From positions 124,001 through 188,000 of the forward strand of contig JADNRV010000097.1 of assembly GCA_015499995.1 (NCBI GenBank): 64,000 nucleotides of DNA, given 5' to 3'. The DNA is from Flammula alnicola (lineage: Eukaryota > Basidiomycota > Agaricomycetes > Agaricales > Strophariaceae). Positions 11,503-23,498 of the stretch are shown in pieces (position 1 is the stretch's first letter; every line of letters starts with the position of its first letter). The notes under the pieces were generated by a model. It did not search any database and was not told where the DNA came from. It saw only the letters and a list, made by a program, of their open reading frames with translations. A program made the position numbers and the translations under genes.

Positions 11503-13779
11503 ATGCCTTCGGAATTCATAAACCATTTCACCAGGTCTCTCGAATTATCGACCTCGAGACCGGGTTCACCTTTTATTTCGCATCCTTCTCGGCCTAGCTT
11601 GCCACAGCCCAGTGGCGAGCCGGTACTCCGATCGACTGCCACCGCATCGACGTTTCGAAGAAGAGAAAAACTACATGCCTTGTTGGTGTCGCTGAAACAA
11701 GGATCCATTAGTCCAGCGGAAGTTCAACGTTATGCGGGATCTCTTCAGGATATTTTACGGGCAGACGGTGCCTACATTACTGAGGCAACTACGGACCCAG
11801 AGGAGGCAGCACTGGAAGAAGCCATTATTGGCAAATTGACCGTCGCAGTCTATTCCGATGCGTTGGACACATATCTCAATCAGGCTGCGGAGGTAGAGGC
11901 GGAGGCAGAGTGGTGGGCTGATATCGAGCGGTCTAGGACCAATGTGGCATTGTATTTCTTGCAAAGTGAGTTCGTCTGGAGAAAACTTCCCTTTCTTTAA
12001 CTAATGCATTGTTGCAGCACTCCCACTACGACTTGTCAATGTTATGAGAACAGTTCTACGACAGTTGCGCGTACATCAACTACCCTTAAGCTTCTCCACG
12101 CTTTCTCCGTCCTCGTTACGCGCCCTCTTTCCTTCTCCGTCACATTTCACCCTTCGCCCGAGTCACCTCACCACTGCTTTATTCCCCCATTTGAAGAACC
12201 AACCAGCACTCACTCTCGCAGTACTTCTGCCTCCTTCATCTTCCATTTTATCGGGCTATACGAATACATCCGTCATTTTGGCACGAGTCAGCCGATCAGT
12301 TCGACGAGTGGCAAACTCTGCAAGCTTTGCAGTCCGCTTTGCGACCCTTCCATTCGAGTTGTCGAGGCAGGAATGCCGATACAACCGCAAAACCCTCGAA
12401 CGGATCCGCGATGAACGCGCAGAGGTTCTTGGAAAACTGGCCCAACTACGGGCTCCGCTCGGAGGGCTTGTGGGTCGTAACATCGACCCAACGGCAGCCA
12501 CGCTGGCAAAGACGGAGTACACCTCACTACTCGACACCCTCTCCCAGATCATATCGTCGAAATCTGAATCATCATCCACGTCTTCTTCCCTCCTTATCCC
12601 TCTTACAGACCTCTCCCAAACTCTTCAATCACTCTCCGTTAGCCACATACAACTCCTCCGCACACAACGCCTCCTGCGCCCATCCATTTTCACCCGCATT
12701 TGGCCATCACTGCTAATCGTGCCTCCTCTGTCTCTTTATGTATATACCTCGCGGACGTCATGGATACCCGCTCTCTTCGACATGGCCAGAGACGCGAAGG
12801 AGACTGCACGAGGATTCGTGGAAGGCTGGTTAGTGGAACCCCTCGTGGGTGTCTTGCGGACCGTACGCGCTGGAGGCAAAGGCGAGGTACTAGTCCGAGA
12901 GGAAGGCGTCGTTGCCGATTTAGAGGTTCGATTCTTTCTTCCTTTCTTGTTCTTGTATGAACGTCTGATATCGGTGTTCAGAGCCTCGAAAGAATGACCC
13001 TTTCTCTGGCTCGCGATGCCTTGAACTACACGCCATCCCAACTCGAAACCCTAGCAGAGCAAGTCAGGATGGGTGATTTGACGCCTGTGATGCAAGCATA
13101 CGAGCAGGACATCCGCACTCCAGTGCGTTCTGCGTTAACAGGAACCCTTCTAAGAAATGCATTTATCCAAGTGCAAAAGGCCAAGGTCCGTTTCTTCGCT
13201 ATCTTCTTTGTGCTTAAACTGGCTAATAGCATACGCACAGGTGGACATTGATCAAGCACTCTCTGGCATTGACCGCCTCTTAAAATCTCAAGAGCTCACA
13301 TTCGCATTTGTCGGTGTTGCACCTGCCTTAGCCATTGTTTATGCTGTTTTGGGCGCCTTCAGCCGCATGTGGAGTACAAGCAAGGGCAGCGGCAGTTGGG
13401 GTGGTAGGAAGAGAAGGCGAGCCGTCTGGGAGGGGATGAGGTACGTTTTCTTTTTTATTTCGTTCTGTCCCGATAATCATAACATGCAATACCCTATAGG
13501 AGGATCGAAAGGCTCTTAATTGTGCATCCAACTACGCCAGACGCAGTCTCGGACTCTTCTACGCCAATCGCACCTTTGCCTACTGGCCTCCTCATTCTCT
13601 CGTTGACACGTCTGCGATCCTATGCCCTTGCCTATCTCCCTCCTAGAATCCGGAAGCCGTTCTTGCAGGACCTCGGAGACTTGGAAGACACGAATCTCGG
13701 CAGGGATGCGAAGCTGAGGATTGTGGACCGCATGTGGAGATGTTGGGGGTCGGGAGGGGAGAGAATTGTTACCTTTTGA
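11503..13779 (+). CDS. NCA2: NCA2-family mitochondrial protein (ATP synthase regulation)
   Basis: NCA2 proteins are mitochondrial membrane proteins needed, in yeast, for correct expression of mitochondrial ATP6/ATP8. Five exons join in frame: 11503-11965, 12018-12925, 12982-13185, 13241-13440 and 13500-13779, giving about 684 residues, slightly longer than yeast Nca2. The N-terminal part contains SLKQGSISPAEVQRYAGSLQ. The C-terminal half has family-like segments including RNAFIQVQKAKVDIDQALSG, the membrane stretch LTFAFVGVAPALAIVYAVLG, and LIVHPTT. The donor of intron 2 (GTTCGA) is weak. The start at MPSEFINHFTRSLE was chosen because the domain begins soon after; the frame stays open upstream to 11266. 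Confidence 0.85.
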
Positions 13780-14206
13780 TCGACACTCGTTGTTAGGAAG
13801 CCACCATTGAGGATGTCGATAATGGGCAAGATGCCAGCTTCATAAACCCTTACGTGTGCTACGCCCATATACACCATAGGCTTCTACCTCATACGAGGGT
13901 CAGGGTTCGCACTCCCCGAGTCCTTGATGACGAGGTGTTGCGGCTGCCAGCAACAGACATCGGCACTCTTTCGGAGTCTTAACTTCAGGTGTATGCATGC
14001 CGATTGGGTCCAAACCCCGACGCAGCTTGCTATGGATTCGGCTGACGGTCGGCACACTGAGATTCTGCACATCTTCCCGGCGGCTACGCGTCCTTTACAA
14101 CACCTTGATCTTCGATTTGACATGCCGTAAACCGCCAATTGTCTGATGTACACGAATCTGCTCGGTATATAACCATAGCCCATGAAGCGTATTTAAGGTC
14201 CCAAGA
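13780..14206. other. intergenic, promoter of the SDR gene
   Basis: No gene is seen. The right end holds a TATA box (TATATAA, 14166-14172) about 35 bases before the downstream ATG. Confidence 0.5.
14166..14172 (+). promoter_or_regulatory. TATA box of the SDR gene
   Basis: TATATAA lies about 35 bases upstream of the ATG at 14207, a normal spacing for a short-leader fungal gene. Confidence 0.5.
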
Positions 14207-15292
14207 ATGTTGCTCTTCATCACCAGCATCCTCTTAGTATTCCTTGCCATCTTTCTGACAACACCCCTACAGAAAGAAATGCCTTCGCTATCAGCAATTC
14301 GCTCATCTAACGCCGCCTTTGCACGGTCTTTCTCTCATTCGCCCGTCGCCGTATTTGTGGGAGGCACCTCAGGTATCGGACAAGCCATGGCGGAGTCGTT
14401 CGCAGAACACACAAAAGGCAATAGCGACATCGTCATCGTAGGCCGGAACCGCGCTGCCGCCGAACGCATCCTCGCGTCGTTTCCCAGCTCTTCTGCCCGC
14501 GGAACAGGAGCAAGAGAATTTATGCAATGCGACGTCACATTGATGAAGAACGTCGAACAGACGACGCGCGAGATCCTATCCCGATACCCGAAGATAAATT
14601 ACCTGATCATGTCTCCAGGCATAATGACTTTATCAGGCCGCGATGAGACGCCTGAAGGGATTGACAGGAAACTGGCGGTCCATTATTATGCGCGCTGGAA
14701 ATTCTTGGGCGATCTCCTTCCTGCATTGAAAACGGCGAGGGAAGAAGGCGAAATGGGTGCGGTCATGAGCGTCCTTGGAGCGGGTTATGGCGGCGAAATT
14801 ATAATCGATGATTTGGCGCTCAAGGATAGCTATTCGACGAAAAACGCGGCAATGGTGACTCCTACGTATAACGATCTTATGCTAGAGGTGGGGTTTCATC
14901 TTCAGTATCCTATACCCTTGATTTATTCTGATCCTATGGTGCTTTATTTTTTTTTCTAGGCATACGCGGAGAAAGCTGCCAACCTTTCCCTGATTCATGC
15001 CAACCCAGGCTTTGTGCGCACATCCCTTTTGGCTTCGTCTCCCTCATTTCCCTTGCGCATTTTATCATCTCTCGCTCTAACCCTGACACGACCATTGTCC
15101 ATTTCCGCAAGGGAATGTGCCGAGTACATGTGGAATGCTGCATTTACGACCGCTTCGAACACCCCGGGCGCGTATCGCATAGGCACCAAAGGAGAAAATC
15201 TGGAGAAGAAAAATTACTATGGAAATGACGAGCAGAGAAGGAGGCTCTGGGAACATACCGAGGCAGTTATGAAAGGAGCCTTGTCGAGATAA
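14207..15292 (+). CDS. short-chain dehydrogenase/reductase-like protein
   Basis: A two-exon SDR: exon 1 is 14207-14887 and exon 2 is 14960-15292, joined in phase 0 across an intron with a TTTTTTCTAG acceptor. An N-terminal hydrophobic segment (MLLFITSILLVFLAIFLTT) suggests a membrane anchor. The cofactor loop reads VAVFVGGTSGIGQAM, and the strand-4 motif is NYLIMSPG instead of NNAG. The usual catalytic Y-x-x-x-K is not present: after the conserved region the sequence is PTYNDLMLEAYAEKAANLS, with a Tyr but no Lys at +4. Fungal SDR-like proteins of this type are common, and their substrates are mostly unknown. About 337 residues. Activity cannot be inferred. Confidence 0.85.
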
Positions 15293-15528
15293 GGATAAAC
15301 CAGTGTTGCGTTCAAAGCTGTCAGCTAGCGGAAGTTATCGAATCACATCATTATAGTAATGCTTTGCATTGAATGACTTCGATCGTTGTACTCAGAAACA
15401 ATTTATTGGCTACAATATATAGACGAGGGCTAAATCTGCCTCAGCGTGTCATGGCGCTAGGAGTACGGTGCAGAATTGCCACGACTTATCTAGGAATGCC
15501 TTGCGGTAAAAGTCTCGCCAGCCAGTGG

Positions 15529-15531
15529 CAG
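15529..15531 (+). repeat. CAG target-site duplication of the CACTA element (left)
   Basis: The matching CAG is at 23539-23541, directly after the right terminus. Confidence 0.8.
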
Positions 15532-15571
15532 CACTATAAGCCCCAAGACCGGGAAAGACTCCTGGTCAGAG
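15532..15571 (+). repeat. CACTA left terminal inverted repeat
   Basis: It starts CACTATAAGCC and pairs imperfectly with 23499-23538 in inverted orientation. The shared blocks are CACTAT, CCGGGA and CTGGTCA. Confidence 0.8.
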
Positions 15572-15592
15572 AACGCATGTGACCATTAAGTA

Positions 15593-15654
15593 TTCCTCGT
15601 CTAACGAGGAAAAATGCATTGCATGCCGGGTGTATTCCCTGTCTAACCGGGAAT
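15593..15654. repeat. CACTA subterminal hairpins, left
   Basis: Two short perfect or near-perfect palindromes share a TCTAA loop: TTCCTCG-TCTAA-CGAGGAA at 15593-15611 and ATTCCCTG-TCTAA-CCGGGAAT at 15634-15654. A similar stem (TCCCTGG-CAAA-CCAGGGA) is at 23465-23482. In plant CACTA elements, subterminal repeats are transposase-binding sites; the role here is inferred. Confidence 0.6.
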
Positions 15655-16003
15655 TCCGTAACTGGGAGTGAACGGGGATAAATTACCTGCGAAATGTCTG
15701 CCATTCCCGGTTACGATTGGGTGGGGTTTAGCAGGTAGTTTTACTCTGTTACCCGAGGAATTCTTCCCTCAGTCAGACAGCAGTGATTTCTCCCGGTCTG
15801 GCAGGTATATTTCGCTTATTTAGGGAGCTTCAGGGATTCATTTAATGGGTAGATTGAATTGCTAGTAATGTAAATAGTACAATGTACAATATCAAAGGAG
15901 GGACGTCATAGGACGAAATAATGGTAAGTGTACAGGAAGAGGAACATTAAAACCTGAAACTGTGGCCAAAGAACAGCCGCTGCCCTACGAGAATTCTCTC
16001 TAA

Positions 16004-17501
16004 TCAGTCACTCTCGTCGTCAATGTGTCGCGTTTGGGTTGAGGGACGGCTTTGCGATGCTCTCATAGCAGAGGGTGCGGGTTCGAGGTCTTCTTCGCCA
16101 TTGTCGCTGTCGTCGACGTCGGATGGTTTTATGATGAGGCGCTGCTTTCCAGCCGAGTTGACATTGCGGTTCGATCGTGGTGGTTGCACTCGTCGTTTCT
16201 TCCATGGATGCTCCTCGGTGTCATTCTCGATCTCCCTCTCGCATTTCTTTGAAGATTTCTTGACAGCAGCGTCGGTCATCTTGGTGGTGGTTGCTGCCCT
16301 ACTCAGACTCTCGTCAACGTCATTCGCCTCCTCGGTTGTTGAGTCCCTGGTATGCATCTTCGACTTTGGAGCAGAAATGGTGGCGGTAGTCTTCTTGGTG
16401 GTAGTCTTGCTGTTTGTAGCATCTTCGAGATCGCTCGTGTACTCGGTATCGGAGTCTGTCTTTGACTTGGTGCTCGCGCCATCTTCAAGTTCGATCTCGA
16501 TATCGGATTCTGTGGCGTGTTTTTTCGACTTCCCCGACTTGGGAGCAGAAGAGGTTGAAGCAGTCTTCTTGGCGGTTTGTCTTCTGCTCAGAGCATCTTC
16601 AGGTTCGCTCGCGCTGTCGATATCGGAGTCCCTGGCGTGTTTCTTCGACTTCCCCGACTTGGGAGCAGAAGAGGTTGAAGCAGTCTTCTTGGTGGTTGCT
16701 TTTTTGCTCGGAGCATCTTCAGGTTCACTCGTCTCGTCGATATCGGAGTTCCTCACATGTTTCTTCAGCTTCCCCGACTTGGGGGCGAAACTGGAAGAGG
16801 CTGTCTTCTCGGTGGTTGATTCGCGGTGTCCCTCCTCACGAGCCTCACGACGGTGGTCCTTTCTTGTACCTGCAATGTAACCTTTTACCATGTCTGCGAT
16901 AGCCCAGTTATGGGGAAAGCGATCCGTTGTAAGGTATGGAAACGACTTCCGCACCTGTAGATTGACGTTCTGAAGGTAATAACAATTTGACAGATAAAGA
17001 GAGACGTACCATGAGAAAAACTTGACCGAGCTTTTCGTGATCTTGATGTCTATAATGCGCGCCAAGGTTTAAACCAGCCTTGATGCAGGCTTTACGAACG
17101 GAATCCTAGAGGGAGGGGTTGTAAAGTTCTCGTATGATCAAGATAAAGAGTCACGCACCCGCATCCTATCATACACAGCAGGCCCATTCTCCACCTTGCT
17201 CATCTGCATAGCATCATAAAGGATGAATCCTCTCTTACGACTCCCTGCCTCTCCTTTAGGCCGAATGATTGCCTTGATGGTAGTCTTTGTCGTGGTCCGC
17301 TTTTCTGTAATACAAAGTAAGTAACGTCCAAATCAATGAATAGGACTGACCTTTGTATTTCCGAAGGCGACGTTCAAGTTCTTCATTTCTCTCCCGCAAC
17401 TCTTCAAGCGTTGGCTGACTGTCTGTGGTACAAGCGTCGTCAGTAGGTGGTGATGCAGGTCGGCGATCTTGCTGGGCGTTGTTCTGTTTCTTATTGGTCA
17501 T
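16004..17501 (-). CDS. CACTA-carried accessory protein with conserved N-terminus and Lys/Ser repeats
   Basis: Four exons (17351-17501, 17159-17304, 17010-17105, 16004-16954) join in frame to about 447 residues. The N-terminus has a coiled segment (LEELRERNEELERRLRKYK), then a folded-looking region containing KVENGPAVYDRM, KACIKAGLNLGAHYRHQDHE and RKSFPYLTTDRFPHNWAIAD. The C-terminal half is low complexity, with three 40-residue repeats (TASTSSAPKSGKSKKH) and acidic DSDI/SEPED patches. I recall this N-terminal region as common in agaricomycete genomes next to Tnp2 genes, so it is probably a transposon accessory (a TNPA-like DNA-binding role is possible but unproven). Confidence 0.75.
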
Positions 17502-17836
17502 GATAGTTTAATAGAAAATGCAGGAGTGAGGAATGGAAAGAGAGTGAACGGCGCGGCCGTCAGATAGATGGAATGAAGCGTGAAAGAAAGAGAGAACCCA
17601 AAGTTGGGAATATCGTCGTTCACGTGAACTGGCGGTGAATGTGACAAAACCGTCACAAAGGGGCACTGAGTTCTGTCGTTTATCAGACTTGGAAGTTCAC
17701 GCACTCATCAGGCCTTGGAGTTGATTGCCCAGAGGCGCTACTCAGATGTAAGCCCGTCTTTTTGCTTTACTGCGGAGGATCTAGTCACTGAACATCCCGT
17801 GTAGTTCATCGCTCTCATGGCAAGTTTGGTCCGAAA

Positions 17837-18588
17837 ATGTTCTATCGATTTAATCTTGCTGACACTAGAATGCAGATTCCAGAAGCGTTGAACGATCCCT
17901 ACAATCTACCCCTGAAACGCCTCTTGGTCACGACGTTCATTCCCTCTGCCTGCGACGTCGATGACGGTCTCATCGCGGAATGCAGGATCGGATTGGCCGA
18001 GGATCTCTCGATCTCTTCGACATTCTTTCGACCCCCAAGTACAAGTCAGGTGGCCTCCTCGAGCGACGCGGCTATCAGATAACAGACGGCGAAATCATCC
18101 TCAGTCCGTCGAAAGTCAACGGTGCTGTGTCAGAGAAGAAATCTGTTCCCAGCTTGCCCGTCAGGCAGGAGTTTGGGATGGCACGGAGCGTTATTTCATC
18201 GTTCAGACCTGCCAACTCGTTCGCTCTGGTTGTTACGGTGAAAGAGCCTGCTTCTTCATGCCAGCTGCCCTTCCGGCGGACGTCGACATTAGCAGCTGCA
18301 CTTGGCAAAGCTGGTCCTTCAACGACTTCGCTGAAAGGCGAAACATCGTCGAAAAGCGGCTCTGCCTCCGCTCCCTCGCCTCAAATATTTGCTGGGAAGC
18401 GACTTCGGGCGTTGGCCGAGGCAAAGAGTCCAGCTGTGCGAAACGCCATCGAGCAGCTTGGTGGGAGTCGGGATGATGTCGACGAGTGTAGCCCTCACAG
18501 GCACGAACCACGCCGAGGATCAGCCTGTGCACTTGCATGTTGTGAAGACCAAGAAGTACAAATCTACATTAGAAATTACAATCCATAA
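17837..18588 (+). other. overlapping open frames inside CACTA element, no confident gene
   Basis: Two plus-strand frames are open in succession. The first starts MFYRFNLADTRMQIPEALND (17837-18082). The second is open at 17980-18588, with GYQITDGEIILSPSKVNG and a Ser/Ala-rich tail. A frame change between them would be needed to make one protein. They could be a captured host fragment, a third accessory gene with an intron I cannot place, or chance. I recognise no domain. Confidence 0.3.
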
Positions 18589-18754
18589 ATAAAAATAGTT
18601 TACTTATAATAACCTGTGCATCGAGAGTATAGCAAATTACAAAATGTCCATGTATTCGTTTCCATCAGACCTCCGAAGCTCATCGCGAAGGAGAACAGTC
18701 ATGAATGAATGAAGAAAAGAATAGTAATGAATGAATGGATGGTAGTATAGAAAA

Positions 18755-19363
18755 TCACCAATTATCGTGATCATCCCTACTAAAGATCCTACGCAACAAA
18801 CTCTCCCGTTCTCTCTTCAAGCGTCTACAGGCACGATCCATGGCTGTGATTTCTTGCAACAGTTGAATGACGCGTTCTAGCTGTCTTGAGGAGAGTGCCA
18901 AGGTGCGAGTTGGGGTATGTGTTGGCTGAGGGCTGGATATTGGTGTAGCGATGGGGCTTGATGGAATAACACCGTGGCGGGATGTTGGAATAACACCGCG
19001 GCGAGATATTGGTGTAGCGATGGGGCTTGATGGATTAACACGGTGGCGGGATGTTGGAATAACGCTGCGGCGGGGTGTTGGCGCTGGCATGATCTGAATA
19101 TCAGTTTATAAGACTTGTGGTCTAATATCTTTACTAAAGAAACATACCTGTGCTAGGGTGGAACCAGCCACATAGTTCCTGGGTGGGGCGGGTACGCGCC
19201 ATCCTGTGGTGACCTTGTTCAAAGAGCCAGGTGAGTAGAATGTAAAGCTGGCAAAAAGAAACATATTTACGTCGACTTCTGCCTGCGAATCACTCTCTGT
19301 CATACTTTCAGGGGTATTCTGAAGGGGTCTTGAGGTCCCAGCATAAGTGTGTGATGTGGACAT
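18755..19363 (-). CDS. CACTA-carried small accessory protein
   Basis: Exon 1 (19148-19363) encodes MSTSHTYAGTSRPLQNTPES through VAGSTLAQ. Exon 2 (18755-19093) continues in phase 0 through tandem repeats of 'VIPTSRH...PSSPIATPIS' and ends with a basic helix (LQEITAMDRACRRLKRERES) before RIFSRDDHDNW and stop. About 184 residues. The charged C-terminal helix could be a small coiled-coil or DNA-contacting segment. It lies head-to-head with the transposase gene at 19882, so the 500 bases between them probably hold divergent promoters. No known family was recognised. Confidence 0.55.
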
Positions 19364-19881
19364 TAAAGAGAAGAAGTAGTGTAAGTAGCAGGTATACGAA
19401 GGGAGGAGAGAAATTGCGAGCGTCACAGATAAGCAAAAATGGTAATGCCCCAAAAAAGGCAAGGGCTCTCAGAATGACCTCAAGATAGAATTGCCCATAT
19501 CTTTTTTGGGCTGTTGATTGAATTTATGAGCTCCTGGCAGATTTATTGTATGGCTGTTTTACTTCAATAATCCGTTGTCAGACCTTATTTAAGTTGCTTC
19601 AAAAACATTTAATTCAAGATGCAAAACGGGCTCTCGCGCCACGGTGAACACCCACCGGTGATTTCCGAAAATCACGTGTTGCAGAAAATCTGTTGGGTGA
19701 ATAGCGTTCACTCCTTTAACTTCGTTCCATCTCCCACTGTGATTCGGATTCTTCTAACCACAGTCATTGCCCTCTTGATCATTCAAAACTGCCTTTACTG
19801 TTACGCCACAGTGTATTCTGTAAACTTGAATATTCACACTTTTACACACCTTTACAAATCCACCGCTCTCTTTCACCGTTG

Positions 19882-22800
19882 ATGGCGCCCTCACAGAAAC
19901 GAAAGCGCAAGCCTCTCCCAAAACGCCCTTGCCCATGCTGTGGAGCCGTCGTCTCTGAGAAAACTATCGAGCGTCACCTTGTTGGAAAACATGTCCCAAC
20001 TCGTATCAAAGTTACTCATGAAGTTGCAGCTGCCAAGAAGCACCGTCCAATGTTTGCTGGCGATCTCTCGGGCGATCTCTCGGGCGATCTCTCAAGCGAT
20101 TCAGGAGATGATGAATCTGGAGAATCTGATGATGAACCTTTGCTAGAGAATGACTTTGTGGCTGAGGTTGAGCCCATTGAACAGCCTGGCGCTGAATTAC
20201 TGAATGAGGATCCATCTACTGTCAACAATACTGTCAACAACACTAGGACAGACCGCCGTGCTCGGGTTGAGAATTATGAATCAGATGCTGAAGACGAAGA
20301 GCTCGAAGAACTCGTACGAAATACTTGGTCAGGCCGTCGTGCTCGAGTCGACGATTATGAATCTGACTCCGACGATGAAGATTTCGAAGAAGACATGGCA
20401 CCACCACAAACTGATGCAAGGGATTCGGATTCAGACCCAGATTCGGAATTTGATTGGGATAGAGCAGGAACGCGCAATGGATTAGGGCTCGAAGACCTCA
20501 TGGATGAAGATTTCCATCGTATCATCACGGAATTTGGTGCGTTAATGTTCTTCTTTTTGAAATGATGTCCACTGATATGTGAATTTTACACTTTAGTGGA
20601 AGAGATCTCCGATGAGGACATCGATATGCTTCGGACCTTTTTCTTGAAAATCGAAGATCGTCTCTCAGACGAAACTTGGTCGAAGATAATGCATACGTAC
20701 CATCAACACAACATCCCATCGTTCAAGGTCACAAAAGCCCGCGTCGAATTCCTGGCTGCATATCGCCCTGTTGCGTATGATTGCTGCGTAAACTCCTGCA
20801 TCTGTTATGTTGGTCCACATGAAGACAAGACGCACTGTCCATACTGCAAGCAGGCACGCAAGAATAGTCTTGGTCGTCCTCGAAAAACCTTCACATATTC
20901 CCCCATTATCCCTCGTCTCAAAGCCTCCTTCAGTAACCGGGAAGCTATCGAACGTATGGGATATCGAGGCAATTTTCTCTCCGAGGAAAACATTATAAAG
21001 GACATCTTCGACAGCGAAAACTATTGTAAGCTCAAGGACGAATACGTGACAATTGGAGGGGTCAAACAAGCACACAAGTTCTTCGAGGACGAACGTGACA
21101 TCGCCCTTGGACTTTCTCTGGACGGTTTTTGCCCCTTTAAGCGCCGGAGTCAGACCTGCTGGCCCTTGATCCTTTTCAATTACAACTTGCTGCCCGATAT
21201 ACGGTTCCATTTACGCCACATTCTCTGCGCTGGAGTTATCTCGGGCCCTCAGAAGCCAAAGGATGCCGATTCATTTGCCTATCCGCTGGTCATCGAGTTG
21301 CTTGAATTCCTCGCTGGCATTGCTACATTTGACGTTGAGCGGAATGAACTCTTTGCGTTGCATGCTTATCTGGTAGCTGTCTTCGGGGATATTCCGGCCA
21401 TCTCGATGATCATGCGCATGATAGGCCACAACGGCATTTTCCCCTGTTGCATGTGTATGATCAAGGGTGTCCGTGTACCTGAGACGCGGAATACCACACA
21501 CTATGTTCCTCTCTATCGCGCAAATCATCCAGTTGTGCTAGCACCTAGTGACAATGCGGAAATCCCTGTTTATGATCCTGCTGATCTTCCTCTCCGTACG
21601 CATGAACAGTTTCTTGATCAGGCCCGCCATGTTCAATTTGCGCCCACCGGAGCTGAGGAGCAACGCCGTGCGAAGGCTTGTGGAATTAAAGGGGTACCTG
21701 TTCTTTCTCACCTTCCGTCGCTCTTTTTCCCATCATCATTCCCTTTCGACTTTATGCATCTTCTCTGGGAAAACTTGCTCCCAAATCTCATACTACTATG
21801 GACTGGCAAATTCAAGGGCTTGGACGAAGGCAATGAATCATACGAACTTGGTCCTGGTGTCTGGGAAGCGATCGGGGAAGCCACAAAGGCTTCAGGATCT
21901 ACAATTCCATCTACATATGCTACTGCCCGACCTCAGAATGTGGCTGAAGATGCCTCCGCTTGTACTGCGGATTCTTGGTCATTCTGGGCCCTTTATCTGG
22001 GGCCCGTGCTTCTCCGGGGACGCTTTACGAAGGAGATATACTACAATCACTTCGTTAAGCTCATCAAGCTTCTCAGAATATGTCTTCAGTTTGAGATAAC
22101 GAGGGACGAGCTTTCCGAGATCAGAGAAGGCTTTCAAGATTGGGTCAAGACATTTGAACGGTTAGTTATCTCATTTCATTCAACTACAAATGAATGACTG
22201 ACTCGTGTTCTCATTAGAATTTATTACCAGCATTCGCCTGACCGAGTTTCAACATGTCCGCTTACCATCCATGCTTTACTTCATATTGCTGATGGAATTG
22301 AGGCTATGGGACCCGTCTGGGCCTACTGGGCTTTCCCGATGGAGCGGTTCTGCGGGAAACTCTTACGCTGCATCAAAAGCCGCCGCCATCCGTTTGCCAA
22401 CATTGATTCTTATGTTACAGCAGTCGCGCAGCTCGATCAAATTAAAAACCGTTACAATGCTCACGACCAACTAGCCCTTCTTCCTCGAAAGGAAGGTAAC
22501 TCTCGTGAATTCGCCTTTGCTGAATGTAAGTGTTCTCACACACACGTTCAATCCCTGTTCTCTGACGACTTCTCAATTGACAGATCCCACGTCGGTCCTG
22601 TGTTTTCCATGCCAAAGAAATCCTGACATTCCCAATGGCCTTCGCTCGAAAATCATCGCTACATTGGCTACTCGTTACAACACAACACGCACTATCATCA
22701 GAACTCACTTCTCAGTTCAAGAGGTCGAATTTTGGGGGAAATTTCGTCGGCTTGGAGGCGGGGAACCATGAGAGCCGCGGCGGTATGCCAGTCCAATGCA

Positions 22801-23232
22801 GAGGATAGGCGTGATGCATCCTACGTTAGAGTGCGTACCATTCATTTGCTGTTGACTTTCTCCCTAATACTAACACCATTTTAGTATGAATTATACGTCG
22901 ACAAGTACGCAAACCAACCACGAAGGACGCCCAAATTCGAACTCAAGACGTTTTATGGCCAAATTCAACAAGTCATACTTGTGCGAATGCCAGCAACGCA
23001 ACAGCTCAGACTCGACGAGCCCGAAACAGTCATCCTCGCGTCCATCAAGAATTGCCCTGTAGAGCGCCACAATGACCTCGATATGCATTACTACCGGAAC
23101 GAACAGGGATATACGGAGGTTGTTGATCTCGCGGCCATTCAATGTTTAGTCGGCCGTGTTTTCGATCGGGGTTGGTGGACGATTATCGACCGTAGCGGGA
23201 AATTGGCTCGTGGAGAAGCATTTGAAGAGTAG
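19882..23232 (+). pseudogene. Tnp2-type CACTA transposase, one frameshift
   Basis: Exons 19882-20536, 20597-22160, 22218-22525, 22584-about 22767 and 22885-23232 join in frame except at one point. The N-terminus has a C2H2-like finger (CPCCG...HLVGKH), then an acidic stretch with DLSG repeats. The Tnp2 core contains YDCCVNSCICYVG, CPYCKQARK, ALGLSLDGFCPFKRRSQTCW and GHNGIFPCCMCMIKG, and later GPVWAYWAFPMERFCGKLL. At about 22762-22768 the frame ends in TGA after RRLGGGEP. The conserved C-terminal tail (RYELYVDKY, FELKTFYGQIQ, EVVDLAAIQCLVGRV) continues one frame over, consistent with loss of one base. The frame needed is GG-D-T-M as I recall for the family. The rest of the gene is intact, so inactivation looks recent. 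Confidence 0.88.
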
Positions 23233-23498
23233 ACTAGGACCTTTTATTTGATAGATATATATGTTCTGACACTTACATACTATGCTAATTGAATGATTGA
23301 ATGGCTTTCTAAAGGCTGATTACATTGAATCTTCAGTGCTACTTAGTTACAAGCACTCGAAGCCGGGCATTAGTATTGCAAGCAATTTTCCCCCGAAAAC
23401 CAAGTAAATAAATTACCTGTTACAGGACGGGGGAAAATGTCTGATTTGGCTTTTCCTTGTCGACTCCCTGGCAAACCAGGGAAAAGGTTTTTTTCCCG

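Noticed and set aside
17250..17501. Separate 81-residue minus-strand gene
   Set aside because: It is exon 1 of the CACTA accessory gene read through its first intron.
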